A stretch of DNA of 64,000 bases, taken from positions 11,927 to 75,926 of the forward strand of contig CAYWGR010000002.1 of assembly GCA_964458015.1 (NCBI GenBank). Direction: 5' to 3'. The position numbers were made by a program, and so were the translations under genes. Shown here piece after piece: positions 50,400 through 60,170 of this stretch. The DNA is from CAYWGR01 sp964458015. GTDB lineage: Bacteria; Planctomycetota; Planctomycetia; Pirellulales; Thermoguttaceae. Positions within the stretch are counted from its first letter, which is position 1, and each line of letters starts with the position of its first letter. Below the pieces are notes generated by a model. The model saw only the letters and a list, made by a program, of their open reading frames with translations. It was not told the origin of the DNA and ran no database searches.

Positions 50400-52876
50400 C
50401 AGTCCGTAATGCCTATCACTGGAGCAATTTCAGGCATTTTGCGATTTTGGCTCTTCTTCTATCTGGCACGTTCTTCGCACCCACACATGTACACAGCGAG
50501 ACGAAGGACATCACGGTGGACGTAGACCCCGGCCTGACCTATGAAGGAAACGTCGGCGCTGGATTCAATCTTATCCAGAACACAGCGACCCGGCTCAATA
50601 TCCATTTGACCAGCAGTAGGGGCACGATTGTCAAGTCTGAATTGATTAGCAGTTCAGGTGCGGCATGGACCAAGTACAACGAGACCTATTGGGTATGTGA
50701 AGGCATTGGTCCCAATGACCATTTTTGGTGCATCATCAAGTGCACAATGGCATATCCAGGTGGGCCAGGTGGCCCCGGCCAGCCGCCTATCCGCTGGATG
50801 TCTGTCTCGGATGTCGATTTTGATGCAGACACCGGCAATGCCAGCCCCTATGACCACCGTTCACCCAGTCGTAGCCAGGATGAAGACTACAAAGAGTACC
50901 CGGGAGTCTTGGCCACGGAGCCGATCGGACTCGTTATTCCTGTCAATGACAGCAACCATGTTAGTTGGTCCCAGCGGGACTGGGGACTTCCCATGTCATA
51001 CAGCACAGACACCATGGATGTTCTGGATGCATTTCTGGAGATTCGCCCCAAAAAAGGCGGCTCTTGGGACGAGACATGTCCTGGCGCTGTACGATACACT
51101 CAAGACGGAAGCCAGACTAGTCAAGCCAGCAAACACTTGAGCATAAACCAAGATATTACTCTCAGCTTACGTCTGGAGTCGTTGTCCTCTACTACAACTG
51201 GATACCGAGCTACAGGGATAGCTACATTCACCCCCGATTCACCCTCGGCAGGTTACCAACCATGTGACAAGTTGAACTACATGTTCCTGGGCTGCGATAT
51301 TGATGTAGACAGTGATAACGATGGCTATATTTCTAGCACCAATGGAGATGGAACTGGTGAGGATTTCTTCGAGGATCATCCGAGTAATAGTTCGTTCTAT
51401 TCATCCCATCCCGAATACAAATATGGCATGATCGTTGGTGTCAACGACGGTGATGATGACGCTGATGGCAATCCAGACAACGGGTATATATCTGATGGTA
51501 ACTGGAGTAATTCAGATAGCAATACTATTGAGAACACAGAACGACTTGGACGAGGAGTATTTCGTGGGCTTGTAATAAGTGACATGTATAAGCTTATGAT
51601 GGATCCTTCGATGTCTCCTGTCATCCGAATCACAATGATTTCCGGTGATGGGGCTGTTCGGCTATTTCTGGCTGATCCAGTTACACCGATTGGAGTTTTT
51701 TCCAGTGTAGGACAATCGGTAGATGAATTTGGTGGAACAACAAACTGGAACCGACTGTACCAACTTAGTAAGGATATTTATATAGAAGGCCTTCGCACAG
51801 GGGAGGTCATTCTTGGCTATCAGATTTTACTCAACGGCATACTTATCCATCAAGATTCCGTGAGAATTACGGTTGTCGAAACAGATAACACAGAATGGCT
51901 GGTAACACACGATCCAAAGTTTGAGAAGGACCACGCTCAGAGAGTTCCCACAAAATATAAACAGGCTGAACTAATGAACAATAAAGCATGGGCAACTATC
52001 ACTTGTTCATCAGCGATTGCCCCGACAATACAAGCAGAATTGTGGGATCTTGGAGGGACAAATACTAAAATATGCAACGGCCATTATGTAGGCTACTGTG
52101 GAGGAAAGGCCGTATTTGAATTTCGGACCACTGTGGGAAGCACCACAACTGGCGCAAAGACAGACACTGATGGCAGTATTTATGTTGAAGATATGCTATT
52201 ACCAGAGGGGCTTGAGGGATGGAAGCTTGGCGAGCACACAGACTACTACATTCGTTTCTATCAGGGAGCAACCAAGCTTGCTGAACACGACATTCGAATC
52301 GGACCACTTTTTTCAGGATTATCAGTAAGTCCAAATGTCTTAGCCGAAACACCAGCAACCTTTGATCCGTATGAAGACACGTTTGATATCATCACCGGTT
52401 GGGGCGGTGTGTGGTATGGAATGCAAATTGATTATCACCTTAATGGTAATGTTGTAGGGGAGTTTGCTCATCCTGTTAATTCATCATCAACAACAATGTT
52501 TTCTTTTATGACGGACTCTAGTGTACCGCTCGCCGAACGTGGTGATATGACTGGCACACATTATCTTTATATGCCGTCAAGCCTGCTAATAGCCGCCGCC
52601 GCAGATTATACAATTAAGTGGGAGGGATTCAATGAATTGTTATATGCATATACAGAGCAGGCTGATGCCATTTTTATGAGTGCAGACCAAGACAACCACG
52701 AAGCAGAATTAGCACGCCCCTGGGGGCCGACTAGCGCGCCGCAGTCCCATAAAGGAGCAACTCCGCTACATCTGGTTGGCGAAGGGAAATACAAAATGCG
52801 AATCGGATGCAAAAGGGAATTCGATCAAAGCCAAGTTCAACGTCTGCAAGTTGGATTTGAAGTACAATATCGTTAG
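50396..52876 (+). CDS. Large secreted protein with Gly/Pro-rich loop and Ca-binding-like Asp repeats
   Basis: 826 residues from the ATG at 50,396, overlapping the TPR stop; signal peptide (FAILALLLSGTFFAPTHVHS). Near residue 125 is the loop AYPGGPGGPGQPPIRW followed by VSDVDFDAD, as in the paralogous exoprotein at 22,744-24,888. Further on, Asp-rich stretches such as DIDVDSDNDGYISSTNGDG and DGDDDADGNPDNGYISDG look like calcium-binding type-3 repeats. The rest is beta-rich. A surface or pilus-linked protein; function not known. Confidence 0.78.
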   Translation: MTVRNAYHWSNFRHFAILALLLSGTFFAPTHVHSETKDITVDVDPGLTYEGNVGAGFNLIQNTATRLNIHLTSSRGTIVKSELISSSGAAWTKYNETYWVCEGIGPNDHFWCIIKCTMAYPGGPGGPGQPPIRWMSVSDVDFDADTGNASPYDHRSPSRSQDEDYKEYPGVLATEPIGLVIPVNDSNHVSWSQRDWGLPMSYSTDTMDVLDAFLEIRPKKGGSWDETCPGAVRYTQDGSQTSQASKHLSINQDITLSLRLESLSSTTTGYRATGIATFTPDSPSAGYQPCDKLNYMFLGCDIDVDSDNDGYISSTNGDGTGEDFFEDHPSNSSFYSSHPEYKYGMIVGVNDGDDDADGNPDNGYISDGNWSNSDSNTIENTERLGRGVFRGLVISDMYKLMMDPSMSPVIRITMISGDGAVRLFLADPVTPIGVFSSVGQSVDEFGGTTNWNRLYQLSKDIYIEGLRTGEVILGYQILLNGILIHQDSVRITVVETDNTEWLVTHDPKFEKDHAQRVPTKYKQAELMNNKAWATITCSSAIAPTIQAELWDLGGTNTKICNGHYVGYCGGKAVFEFRTTVGSTTTGAKTDTDGSIYVEDMLLPEGLEGWKLGEHTDYYIRFYQGATKLAEHDIRIGPLFSGLSVSPNVLAETPATFDPYEDTFDIITGWGGVWYGMQIDYHLNGNVVGEFAHPVNSSSTTMFSFMTDSSVPLAERGDMTGTHYLYMPSSLLIAAAADYTIKWEGFNELLYAYTEQADAIFMSADQDNHEAELARPWGPTSAPQSHKGATPLHLVGEGKYKMRIGCKREFDQSQVQRLQVGFEVQYR

Positions 52877-52927
52877 AACCCATCATTGAAGTACGCTAAC
52901 ATTTCGTAAAACTGGAGAATGTATACA

Positions 52928-53959
52928 ATGAATCGACGCTACATTGCTCTCATCTGGTCTATTCTTCTCATCTCCCATCTACAATGGCTAGCGGCAGAAG
53001 AACCGGCCGTAACAGAGGTTCTTGACGACCGTGCAGCGACTATTGTCTGGCAACGTCTCGTGGAATCACGGCATAACTTAGAAATCCTGGACAAGGCAAA
53101 ACTAATCACGGAGGTGCCCGCCTTACCCAATGACAAAGGTGTAACTCCTCAAGCCGCAGCTAGTGCTTCACTTGTTCAATACTATGACAACACCGATCAC
53201 GATCTGTCAGCCAAGCGCGGATCACTTGTCCCAACCGTTAGAGAATATCTAAAAGACAAAGGTGGTTTGCAAGGACGAGCGATTGCTGAGAAATCACTAT
53301 ATATTGTTGGAAAATTATGTAAGGAATATAATGACGACCTTTTTCGTTCCGCTACAGTGTTGAATCGGAGATTCTCGCAAGGTGAGTGTTATGTTCGTGT
53401 TATGCAGGCGTATTCCGCTAACATTGGTAAGAATGAGCCGCTACGAGATGCTGCAACAGCCATTGCTTCATTTGCCAATGCTCGTGATTTCAAAGTCACA
53501 GCCATACGCAAGGATGCTACATGGAATGAATGCTGTGAGACTTTGGCAAGGGACATGCCGTTCCTCTGCTCTTTTGGGGCTTCACCGGCATTTCGAGTCT
53601 ATTTGTGCGTGGGCTATGCAGAGGGCAAGGGTAGGAAATACCTAATTGCAGTCTCGCCAACGGCATGTCAGACGAAAGTTGAGACTATTCCTTCTGGGAA
53701 TCGCACTTCACAAAATGATTCGGCCTCTGGAACAACTTTATTTGTGGGGCATAGTGATGCGGCCCACCGCACAGATTATATGGTTAAGGCAACTATTGAT
53801 ATGCCTCCAGGGATTGTTGTGTTGCAAGCTCCATCTGGATCATTGCCATGCCTATTTGTATACAATTGGTCCCGAGATCGAATGGCACTTACAAAACGCA
53901 TCGAACGTCTCATCAACAAAGAAGAGATGACCACTGAAAATAAGGGAAAAGGTAAATGA
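52928..53959 (+). CDS. Exported hypothetical protein
   Basis: 343 residues from the ATG at 52,928 (GGAG 10 bases upstream) with a signal peptide (YIALIWSILLISHLQWLAA). The C-terminal half (RKDATWNECCETLARDMPFL, FGASPAFRVYLCVGYAEGKG, GIVVLQAPSGSLPCLFVYNW) is alpha/beta in look, but no known domain or catalytic set is clear. Overlaps the next gene by ATGA. Specific to this copy of the cluster. Confidence 0.65.
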   Translation: MNRRYIALIWSILLISHLQWLAAEEPAVTEVLDDRAATIVWQRLVESRHNLEILDKAKLITEVPALPNDKGVTPQAAASASLVQYYDNTDHDLSAKRGSLVPTVREYLKDKGGLQGRAIAEKSLYIVGKLCKEYNDDLFRSATVLNRRFSQGECYVRVMQAYSANIGKNEPLRDAATAIASFANARDFKVTAIRKDATWNECCETLARDMPFLCSFGASPAFRVYLCVGYAEGKGRKYLIAVSPTACQTKVETIPSGNRTSQNDSASGTTLFVGHSDAAHRTDYMVKATIDMPPGIVVLQAPSGSLPCLFVYNWSRDRMALTKRIERLINKEEMTTENKGKGK

Positions 53960-54897
53960 ATACACACAACCGTATTGTGTTACTGATCTTGGTGTCAAGC
54001 ATAGGTGTGTTTGAGTCTTGGGAGTACTGTCAGGGATATGGATCAATTGTGCATTGGATCATCGCCGAAGAGGTTGGATCTGATCCATCTTACGCAAACC
54101 TCCCTGACGTATGGCCAAGCACATCAGCCATTTGGGTTTCAGAAAAATTTTGTTGGTCACATGCTGCAATTGATATGAATCCAGGGCCATGGATTCCTAA
54201 CACACCTGTTTATGCTGATGACGGGCGTTATCCTGGTTTTGATATGTGGTGTATAGCACGGTACAAACTCAAGAGTCCATCCAGTATCGCGCTTAAGACG
54301 GCTGAAGGATTTGTTTGCCACAATGCTGCTGACCGAAATGTTCATTGGACATACTTTGAGGGAGGGACATTGGACAACTGGATCGAAGACCATCAATACA
54401 AGGAGCTTTGGGCAGAGTACATCGTTTTTGCGTGGGTAAAATGTGAAGTGGACTTTGATGGTGGTGAGGTTCTAGAATTGTCAGACAAGATGTTTGACGC
54501 GAATGGCAATGTACAGTCCGCACGAGCATTTACCATGGATGTTCTTGGCGATGGAAGGCTACTGAATTTGTCTCAAAAGTCATATCGAAAGAACGGACGA
54601 TACACAGACAGTGATGGTACTGGTGACCTTGATGTTGATACAACAAGCACAATTGCGCAAATGATTGTGAACACCAGCACTAGTATTGCAAACAATGTCG
54701 CCCATTTGCGACTACGGAATACTCTTGGTGAAGATATTGAAAACCAACGCCTCCAGCAGTGGGAGCAGCACGCACATTGGATAGAACTGCGGGATAGAGC
54801 AAATAATCGAGGATGGGACCAATTCGAGTGCCGAATGATATACCTGGGCGCATGCATAAACGCTCAGCAGTGGATCGCCTATATGAAAACCCTGTAA
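53956..54897 (+). CDS. Exported zinc-dependent phospholipase C/S1-P1-like protein
   Basis: 313 residues with a signal peptide (IVLLILVSSIGVFES). The pattern SIVHWIIAEEVG, WSHAAIDMNPGPW, GFVCHNAADRNVHWTYFEGG and LWAEYIVFAW gives the spaced His/Asp/Glu set of the zinc-dependent phospholipase C and S1/P1 nuclease fold (H-x(3)-D-x(3)-H and a late Glu). It may hydrolyse phosphate esters of lipids or nucleic acids outside the cell, though the metal ligands would need checking. Co-transcribed with the upstream gene by ATGA overlap. Confidence 0.6.
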   Translation: MNTHNRIVLLILVSSIGVFESWEYCQGYGSIVHWIIAEEVGSDPSYANLPDVWPSTSAIWVSEKFCWSHAAIDMNPGPWIPNTPVYADDGRYPGFDMWCIARYKLKSPSSIALKTAEGFVCHNAADRNVHWTYFEGGTLDNWIEDHQYKELWAEYIVFAWVKCEVDFDGGEVLELSDKMFDANGNVQSARAFTMDVLGDGRLLNLSQKSYRKNGRYTDSDGTGDLDVDTTSTIAQMIVNTSTSIANNVAHLRLRNTLGEDIENQRLQQWEQHAHWIELRDRANNRGWDQFECRMIYLGACINAQQWIAYMKTL

Positions 54898-54992
54898 CAA
54901 CTGTTTATACGAGTTGTTAGTTACTGAGTGCACCAAATAAGTCAATTTAAGTGGGAATATCACTTGGCTAAAGGGACCTTCGCAGAGTTCAC

Positions 54993-55562
54993 ATGAAACT
55001 CAAAAATAATTCATTGGTGTTCGTCGCATTTTGGATGGTAATGCTGATTTTAATCATTATGTCCTCCAGGGTTGGTGATCCACAAGGACATGGAGTGCCT
55101 GCAATTCTTGCATGGCTGATTCCTGCAATACTTGGGACAATAGCGATTTTCCAGCACATTAGAGATTCGGACTATGGTTACCATCGTGCTCTTGCAATCT
55201 TTGCACTATTTCTCACAACGCCAGCAACATTTTACTTTTTCATACCGATTCCCTTTTTCGGGCTGTTGGTGCACAGCCTAGCAGGTGGAAGCGGTTTCGA
55301 GGTGATATCGGATCGTTATTGGTCGCAACCGCTACGAACTGTGGGTGCGCAATGCATCATCTTGTTGACAGGTGCTATCTTAGCAACATGCATTACTTGG
55401 CTGGCATTCCGTTTTACCACTCGGATAAACGAACAATTGCGACGATACTTGGCATGGTTTATACCATTTCCAGTGTTTGCCATAATAGTGTTAGGTTTTC
55501 AATTGTTGATGAGAGAGGTTCTGTTGTTTGTCCGAAATGTGGGACTCTACCCTTTTATTTAG
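54993..55562 (+). CDS. Hypothetical four-helix membrane protein
   Basis: 189 residues with about five hydrophobic segments (FVAFWMVMLILIIMSS, ILAWLIPAILGTIAIF, ALAIFALFLTTPATFYF, CIILLTGAILATCITWLAF, FIPFPVFAIIVLGFQLL). No motif is recognised. The 190 bases that follow up to the PBP-like gene contain no gene. It may be an envelope partner of the neighbouring exported proteins. Confidence 0.6.
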   Translation: MKLKNNSLVFVAFWMVMLILIIMSSRVGDPQGHGVPAILAWLIPAILGTIAIFQHIRDSDYGYHRALAIFALFLTTPATFYFFIPIPFFGLLVHSLAGGSGFEVISDRYWSQPLRTVGAQCIILLTGAILATCITWLAFRFTTRINEQLRRYLAWFIPFPVFAIIVLGFQLLMREVLLFVRNVGLYPFI

Positions 55563-55795
55563 AAGCTGTTTCGTAACTATCTTGGGGTATGTGCATACTT
55601 TGCTAGCATCTCATTCCACAATGAATGCTGATCAAATGAGTTGGTATACATTCATACAAAACCAGCTTTGAAGCAGGTTCTAGGCATAATAATCTGCGAA
55701 ATGGAAAACTCGTGGGTATGAAATGTGAAATTGAAATAATGAAGAGCTAATAATTGTCACCGAAGCAATGTGTGCTGAGCATGGGATTAGAAATC

Positions 55796-58360
55796 ATGGT
55801 CCAGTCGAAGAAAGTGCATAAAATATATTGTCTCATTATCATGTGCTTGTCAGTATTGTCTGGTGTTCGTGGTTATTGCCAGGACAAGCAGTCAGTCTCA
55901 CCACAAGAACTGAGCAAAATTCAGGAGGACGTGAAGGCAAAGACTCAAGAGGTGGATCTCCGGTTACGCGACTTGGACAAGCGAGCTAGCGAAATCGAAG
56001 CGGAGATTACGTCGCCGAATCGCAAGCGATCATTGGAGCAAATCCGAGAAGAGCTGGAATCCATTGCCAAAGAGAGAGAAAAACAGCACAAATTGTTTAA
56101 CGAAGCGATGGAACGACACGACAATGCCGTGCTCGCCTCTGTTAAAGGTCGCTCGGCCGTGATTGCCGGAACACCAAATGCATGTGGCGTTGCTGAGCAG
56201 TTATATCAGCAGTTTATGTCCACGCTGGAGTCGAAACAAACTTTGTCGTTTCCGCCACAACTCTACTATGAATCCGATAGTAGTGATGCTTGCCTCAAGA
56301 AGTTAATTGCTGGCAAGACGATGGCAGTGGTTTTAGATCATCCTTTAACGGACATAGAAAATGACTCCCTGGAGGCAGCATTTCCCGATCCCGAACGTCA
56401 GCCGCAGGAGTTTATGTTCGGCCGGGTCGCTGTGGCGATCATCGTGAATCGTGGCAGCCACTTTGAAGGTTTAACCACGGAGCAAGTTGAACATATCTAT
56501 CGGGCTAAGATCGAAAAATGGTCTGCTTTCAACGGCGCGGACCAAGCTATCGGTCGGCTCGGCACGAAATACCCCCTTCTGAGTTGGTGGATGTTCACGA
56601 ACATGATTCTCCACGGCAAAACAGTTCGCTTTCCCGATGAGTTCAAGTATGACCCCAATAATCTCCCCCAGGCTGTAGAACTTGATGCCTTTTACAAGAA
56701 ACAGCGTAGTCGCTTTCCCGGTGGTGGTCCATTCCCTTGCTACGAGACGGACGCCAAATTGATCGAACAAGTATCGAAGAAATCTAACGCGATCGGATAT
56801 TGTATCCTGTTCCCCAGTAGTGACAAAATGAAAAATGTGCGGATTGTCCCTATTGCCCGCAAAGAAGGCGAAGCCCATGTACCGCCATTGCGTGATAATG
56901 TTCTTTCCGACGATTATCCCCTTCAAAACGTAATGTGGTTTCTCGTTCATCCTGATGCGACGGAATCTATCAAGGCATTCGTGAAATTTGCCAGCGGCCC
57001 AAAGGCAACAAAGAATGTCAAACAATGCGGTTTGTGGCCAGAATACGAGTTAGAACAGGTGCGTCGCCAACAACGGCTAGCGGAATTCAAAGCAGGCAAG
57101 GGAACGCCAATTGCACTTTGCAATCTTACTGGTAACGAACGACTCCTAGCGGACTTGGCCATTGAATTTGTTATGGTGAAGGCAGCGGTGCAATTAAAGG
57201 TTCAAAAAGACATTACGCGAGTCATGGCAACGGAGAATCTCATCAAGGGCAGCAGTGAGTTGTTAGTGGATGATAGGAATGGGCAGTTGGTAGTTGCCAG
57301 TGGACATAAGTCTTATATTTCTCCGTCTCCCCGCAGCATCGAACTCGGCAAAACTGCGGTTGGGATTGTGGTTCATCCACAGAATGTGCTTAACGCATTG
57401 CCATTTTCGGAATTACAGGGCATCTTCTGGGGAGATGTCAGACAGTGGCCGGGCGCGGACAAGGCGACTGGCATCGTTCACGTCTATGGAATCCAACACG
57501 ATAATCCGATCGTGCCATTGTTCCGCGACATGCTTGCAAACGGGAAGGACGGCAAGGCGTTGATCCATTCGGCGGAAGCAGACACGGTGAAGGTCGTTAT
57601 GGCCGTTGCCAAGGATCCGCTGGCCATCGGCTTCGTGGATTTGAGCAAATTGTCGCCCGATGAGAAATCGGTGAAGTTATTGAATGTATATCTACCTGAA
57701 AATCAACCCACAAAGGATGCAAAAGAGCAGGCAAAACCCAAAGCTACTGCTCCTCGTCACCTGTGCCTTGCTGCCTATCATTTGCCGGAGAATTATCCAC
57801 TAGCGCGGACGTTGACACTCTATGTTTCGCCCAATGCCAGTGAGACGGCCAAGGATTTTGCGGTATTCCTCACGCCGGAACATTGTGCAGAGACGTTGGC
57901 CAAACATAACATGATTCCCTCTTCACATACGGAACGTCCCGTTAGGAAGAAGAATGTTGCCGAAGCCGTTGCCAAGGGAGGAAATGAGACAAAGCCAGCA
58001 CAGACGGTTAAAGCTCCAGAAGTGAAATCGCCTGTTAAGGATGCCAACACAAATACTAAGCCAGTTCCTGCTGCAACTTCAACAACAACTCCTCCGGTCG
58101 AAGTACCGCAGAAAGAACCTGCACCTGATCCAGTCAAACAAGTACCACCAACCAACCCTGTACCTTCGGCACCCGAGAAGTCTCAACCGAACTCTCCCCC
58201 CACACCGAAGGCTACATCGCCATTGTCAAGCGATACAACTCCGATGCCGTACAAAATTTCACCAGAAAATGGAGGTCTCTCGAATGGCGGTCGTATGATT
58301 CTCGTGTTCTTGGGCGTGGGCTGGCTTTGGTCGGTTAATCGCAGAAGAAAAAGCCAGTAA
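55796..58360 (+). CDS. Membrane-anchored double PBP-like (PstS-type) protein
   Basis: 854 residues from the ATG at 55,796 with a signal peptide (IYCLIIMCLSVLSGVRG). A coiled coil (about 30-105; EVDLRLRDLDKRASEIEAEI) is followed by two PBP-like modules: the first with TTEQVEHIYRAKIEKWSAF, the second with GIVVHPQNVLNALPFSELQG, IFWGDVRQWPGAD and AIGFVDLSKLSPDEKSVKLL. A Pro/Thr-rich stalk and a C-terminal helix (MILVFLGVGWLWSVNRRR) anchor it. Paralogue of the protein at 20,024-21,892, which lacks the coiled coil and anchor. Could sense or bind an anion or other small ligand for the pilus system. Confidence 0.82.
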   Translation: MVQSKKVHKIYCLIIMCLSVLSGVRGYCQDKQSVSPQELSKIQEDVKAKTQEVDLRLRDLDKRASEIEAEITSPNRKRSLEQIREELESIAKEREKQHKLFNEAMERHDNAVLASVKGRSAVIAGTPNACGVAEQLYQQFMSTLESKQTLSFPPQLYYESDSSDACLKKLIAGKTMAVVLDHPLTDIENDSLEAAFPDPERQPQEFMFGRVAVAIIVNRGSHFEGLTTEQVEHIYRAKIEKWSAFNGADQAIGRLGTKYPLLSWWMFTNMILHGKTVRFPDEFKYDPNNLPQAVELDAFYKKQRSRFPGGGPFPCYETDAKLIEQVSKKSNAIGYCILFPSSDKMKNVRIVPIARKEGEAHVPPLRDNVLSDDYPLQNVMWFLVHPDATESIKAFVKFASGPKATKNVKQCGLWPEYELEQVRRQQRLAEFKAGKGTPIALCNLTGNERLLADLAIEFVMVKAAVQLKVQKDITRVMATENLIKGSSELLVDDRNGQLVVASGHKSYISPSPRSIELGKTAVGIVVHPQNVLNALPFSELQGIFWGDVRQWPGADKATGIVHVYGIQHDNPIVPLFRDMLANGKDGKALIHSAEADTVKVVMAVAKDPLAIGFVDLSKLSPDEKSVKLLNVYLPENQPTKDAKEQAKPKATAPRHLCLAAYHLPENYPLARTLTLYVSPNASETAKDFAVFLTPEHCAETLAKHNMIPSSHTERPVRKKNVAEAVAKGGNETKPAQTVKAPEVKSPVKDANTNTKPVPAATSTTTPPVEVPQKEPAPDPVKQVPPTNPVPSAPEKSQPNSPPTPKATSPLSSDTTPMPYKISPENGGLSNGGRMILVFLGVGWLWSVNRRRKSQ

Positions 58361-58380
58361 GACATCATTGAGGTTGCTTC

Positions 58381-60168
58381 ATGGAAGCGCAAGAGAAGTT
58401 TGATCCCTACCACATTTGGCTGGGCATCCCGCCCGAGGAACAGCCGCCGAATCATTATCGGTTGTTGGGCGTTGCGCTGTTCGAGAGCCAATCGGATGTG
58501 ATCGCCGGTGCCGCCGACCGGCAAATGGGGCACTTGCGCACATTTCAGTCGGGAAAAAACTCCGCGATCTCCCAGAAGATCTTAAATGAAGTGGCGGGAG
58601 CGAAACTCTGCCTGTTGAACAAAGAGAAAAAAGCCGCCTACGATGAGCAACTGCGGCAACAAACAATTCCCGCTGAAAACGTTACGCCGACCGAAGACGT
58701 TGTCGAGGAGTCAAACCCCTGGACCGATATAGCCAAGCCGACAATTCAGCGGAAGACTGAAGCTAATAAAGTCTTCGCCCTTCCGAATCGTCGCGCCGCT
58801 GGAAAGCGTCTGGCTAATCTTGGCCCCATGATCGCCGTTGGCGGAACTTGTGTGCTATTGGTCGTTGCGTTGCTGGTATGGAATTCAACACGTCCTGTTG
58901 CAAAGATCCATCAGAAATCTACCAGTGACAAACCGCGACAATCCGTCGAACAGCCAAAGGTTCAAAGCAAGTCGAATGGTTTGATCCCACAGAAGGACAA
59001 TCCTGTTAAAGTACTTCCGAAAACGCCTTTGCCTGTAGTTCCCCCTCCTATTTTAGAAACCGCGAAATCCGCTACACCGGTTGAAACGGTTCCATCAAAG
59101 GAAAATTCTGTCATTGAAACACCGCCCGTGGCAACACCGGTCTTCGAGGCTCCGAAAGATAAGCTGATCGCGGAGAAACCTGAGAAGAAGCCAGAAAAAA
59201 CCGAAACTATCGCAGAAAAGCCCTTGGACACACCCGTCAAAAAACTGTCGGTGCCCGACGAGGTCGTGCAACGAAAAATCACCTCCCAGATTGGCGACAT
59301 TTACCCGATCAGCCGTACTAAGATACCAGCCGATAGAATCAAATTGGCCGGGCGGCTTTTTCAGGCGGCAGGAGCATCGAGCGAGCCCAATGAGCGGTAT
59401 GTGCTGTTGCGCCATGTTCACGATCTTGCTTGCCAAGGCGGCGATGTGGTTTTGATGTTCCAAGCCATCGAGGCAATGGCCTCGCAATTTGACATCCAAG
59501 TGAACGAGCAGAAGGGGAAATCTCTGTTCGTGTTCGCCGAGACCGCCACGAATGCCGAACAGATCAGAATGCTTTTCGACCATTCGCAGCGGGTGATCGC
59601 GCAGGCCCTTTCCGAGAACCAGTATGCAATGGCTTCGGACTTGGCCAACGACGTGTATCGGGCTTGCCAACGCTCGAAGGAATTTCGCAAGCGGGCGATT
59701 GCCCAGCGAGATAAAGTAGCGGAATGTTGTCGGCGTCACGAAGACCGCGTTCAGGCAGAAGCCAAGTTGAATTCCGATCCCAACGACGCCAAGGCAAATC
59801 TCGTTTTGGGACGGCACTATTGTCTGTTCGGCAACGACTGGAAAAACGGGCTGCCGTATTTGGTCAAGGGAAGTGATGCGAACTTGCAGCGGTTGGCCAA
59901 GCGAGAGCTTGCATCGCCCAAGGATCCGAATGAGCAAGTTCAATTAGCAGACGCATGGTGGGAGTTGGCCCAGTCTTATAACGGCGATGAGAAGGATTCT
60001 CTTTTGTTGAGGGCCGGATATTGGTACGACGAGGCCCGAGGGAGGCTCACCTCCGGCTTGGTGCGACTCAAGGCCGACAAACGAGTGGAGGAATTATCGG
60101 AAATCCGTCAACGCCATGCGTCCTCGGACAAGGATGCCACGCATGATCTTTGGAGCGATTTGTTCTGA
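58381..60168 (+). CDS. J-domain-like membrane protein (second copy)
   Basis: 595 residues, GAGG before the ATG. N-terminal module FDPYHIWLGIPPEEQPPNHY with NKEKKAAYDEQL, no HPD; one transmembrane helix (about 140-165; MIAVGGTCVLLVVALLVW); a Pro/Lys/Glu-rich linker; and a helical TPR-like region similar to residues 265-520 of the protein at 41,470-43,707 (for example NLVLGRHYCLFGNDWKNGLP and DAWWELAQSYNGDEKDSLLL). Its stop is 2 bases before the CpaF start. Probable scaffold of the Tad machine. Confidence 0.8.
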   Translation: MEAQEKFDPYHIWLGIPPEEQPPNHYRLLGVALFESQSDVIAGAADRQMGHLRTFQSGKNSAISQKILNEVAGAKLCLLNKEKKAAYDEQLRQQTIPAENVTPTEDVVEESNPWTDIAKPTIQRKTEANKVFALPNRRAAGKRLANLGPMIAVGGTCVLLVVALLVWNSTRPVAKIHQKSTSDKPRQSVEQPKVQSKSNGLIPQKDNPVKVLPKTPLPVVPPPILETAKSATPVETVPSKENSVIETPPVATPVFEAPKDKLIAEKPEKKPEKTETIAEKPLDTPVKKLSVPDEVVQRKITSQIGDIYPISRTKIPADRIKLAGRLFQAAGASSEPNERYVLLRHVHDLACQGGDVVLMFQAIEAMASQFDIQVNEQKGKSLFVFAETATNAEQIRMLFDHSQRVIAQALSENQYAMASDLANDVYRACQRSKEFRKRAIAQRDKVAECCRRHEDRVQAEAKLNSDPNDAKANLVLGRHYCLFGNDWKNGLPYLVKGSDANLQRLAKRELASPKDPNEQVQLADAWWELAQSYNGDEKDSLLLRAGYWYDEARGRLTSGLVRLKADKRVEELSEIRQRHASSDKDATHDLWSDLF

Positions 60169-60170
60169 CC

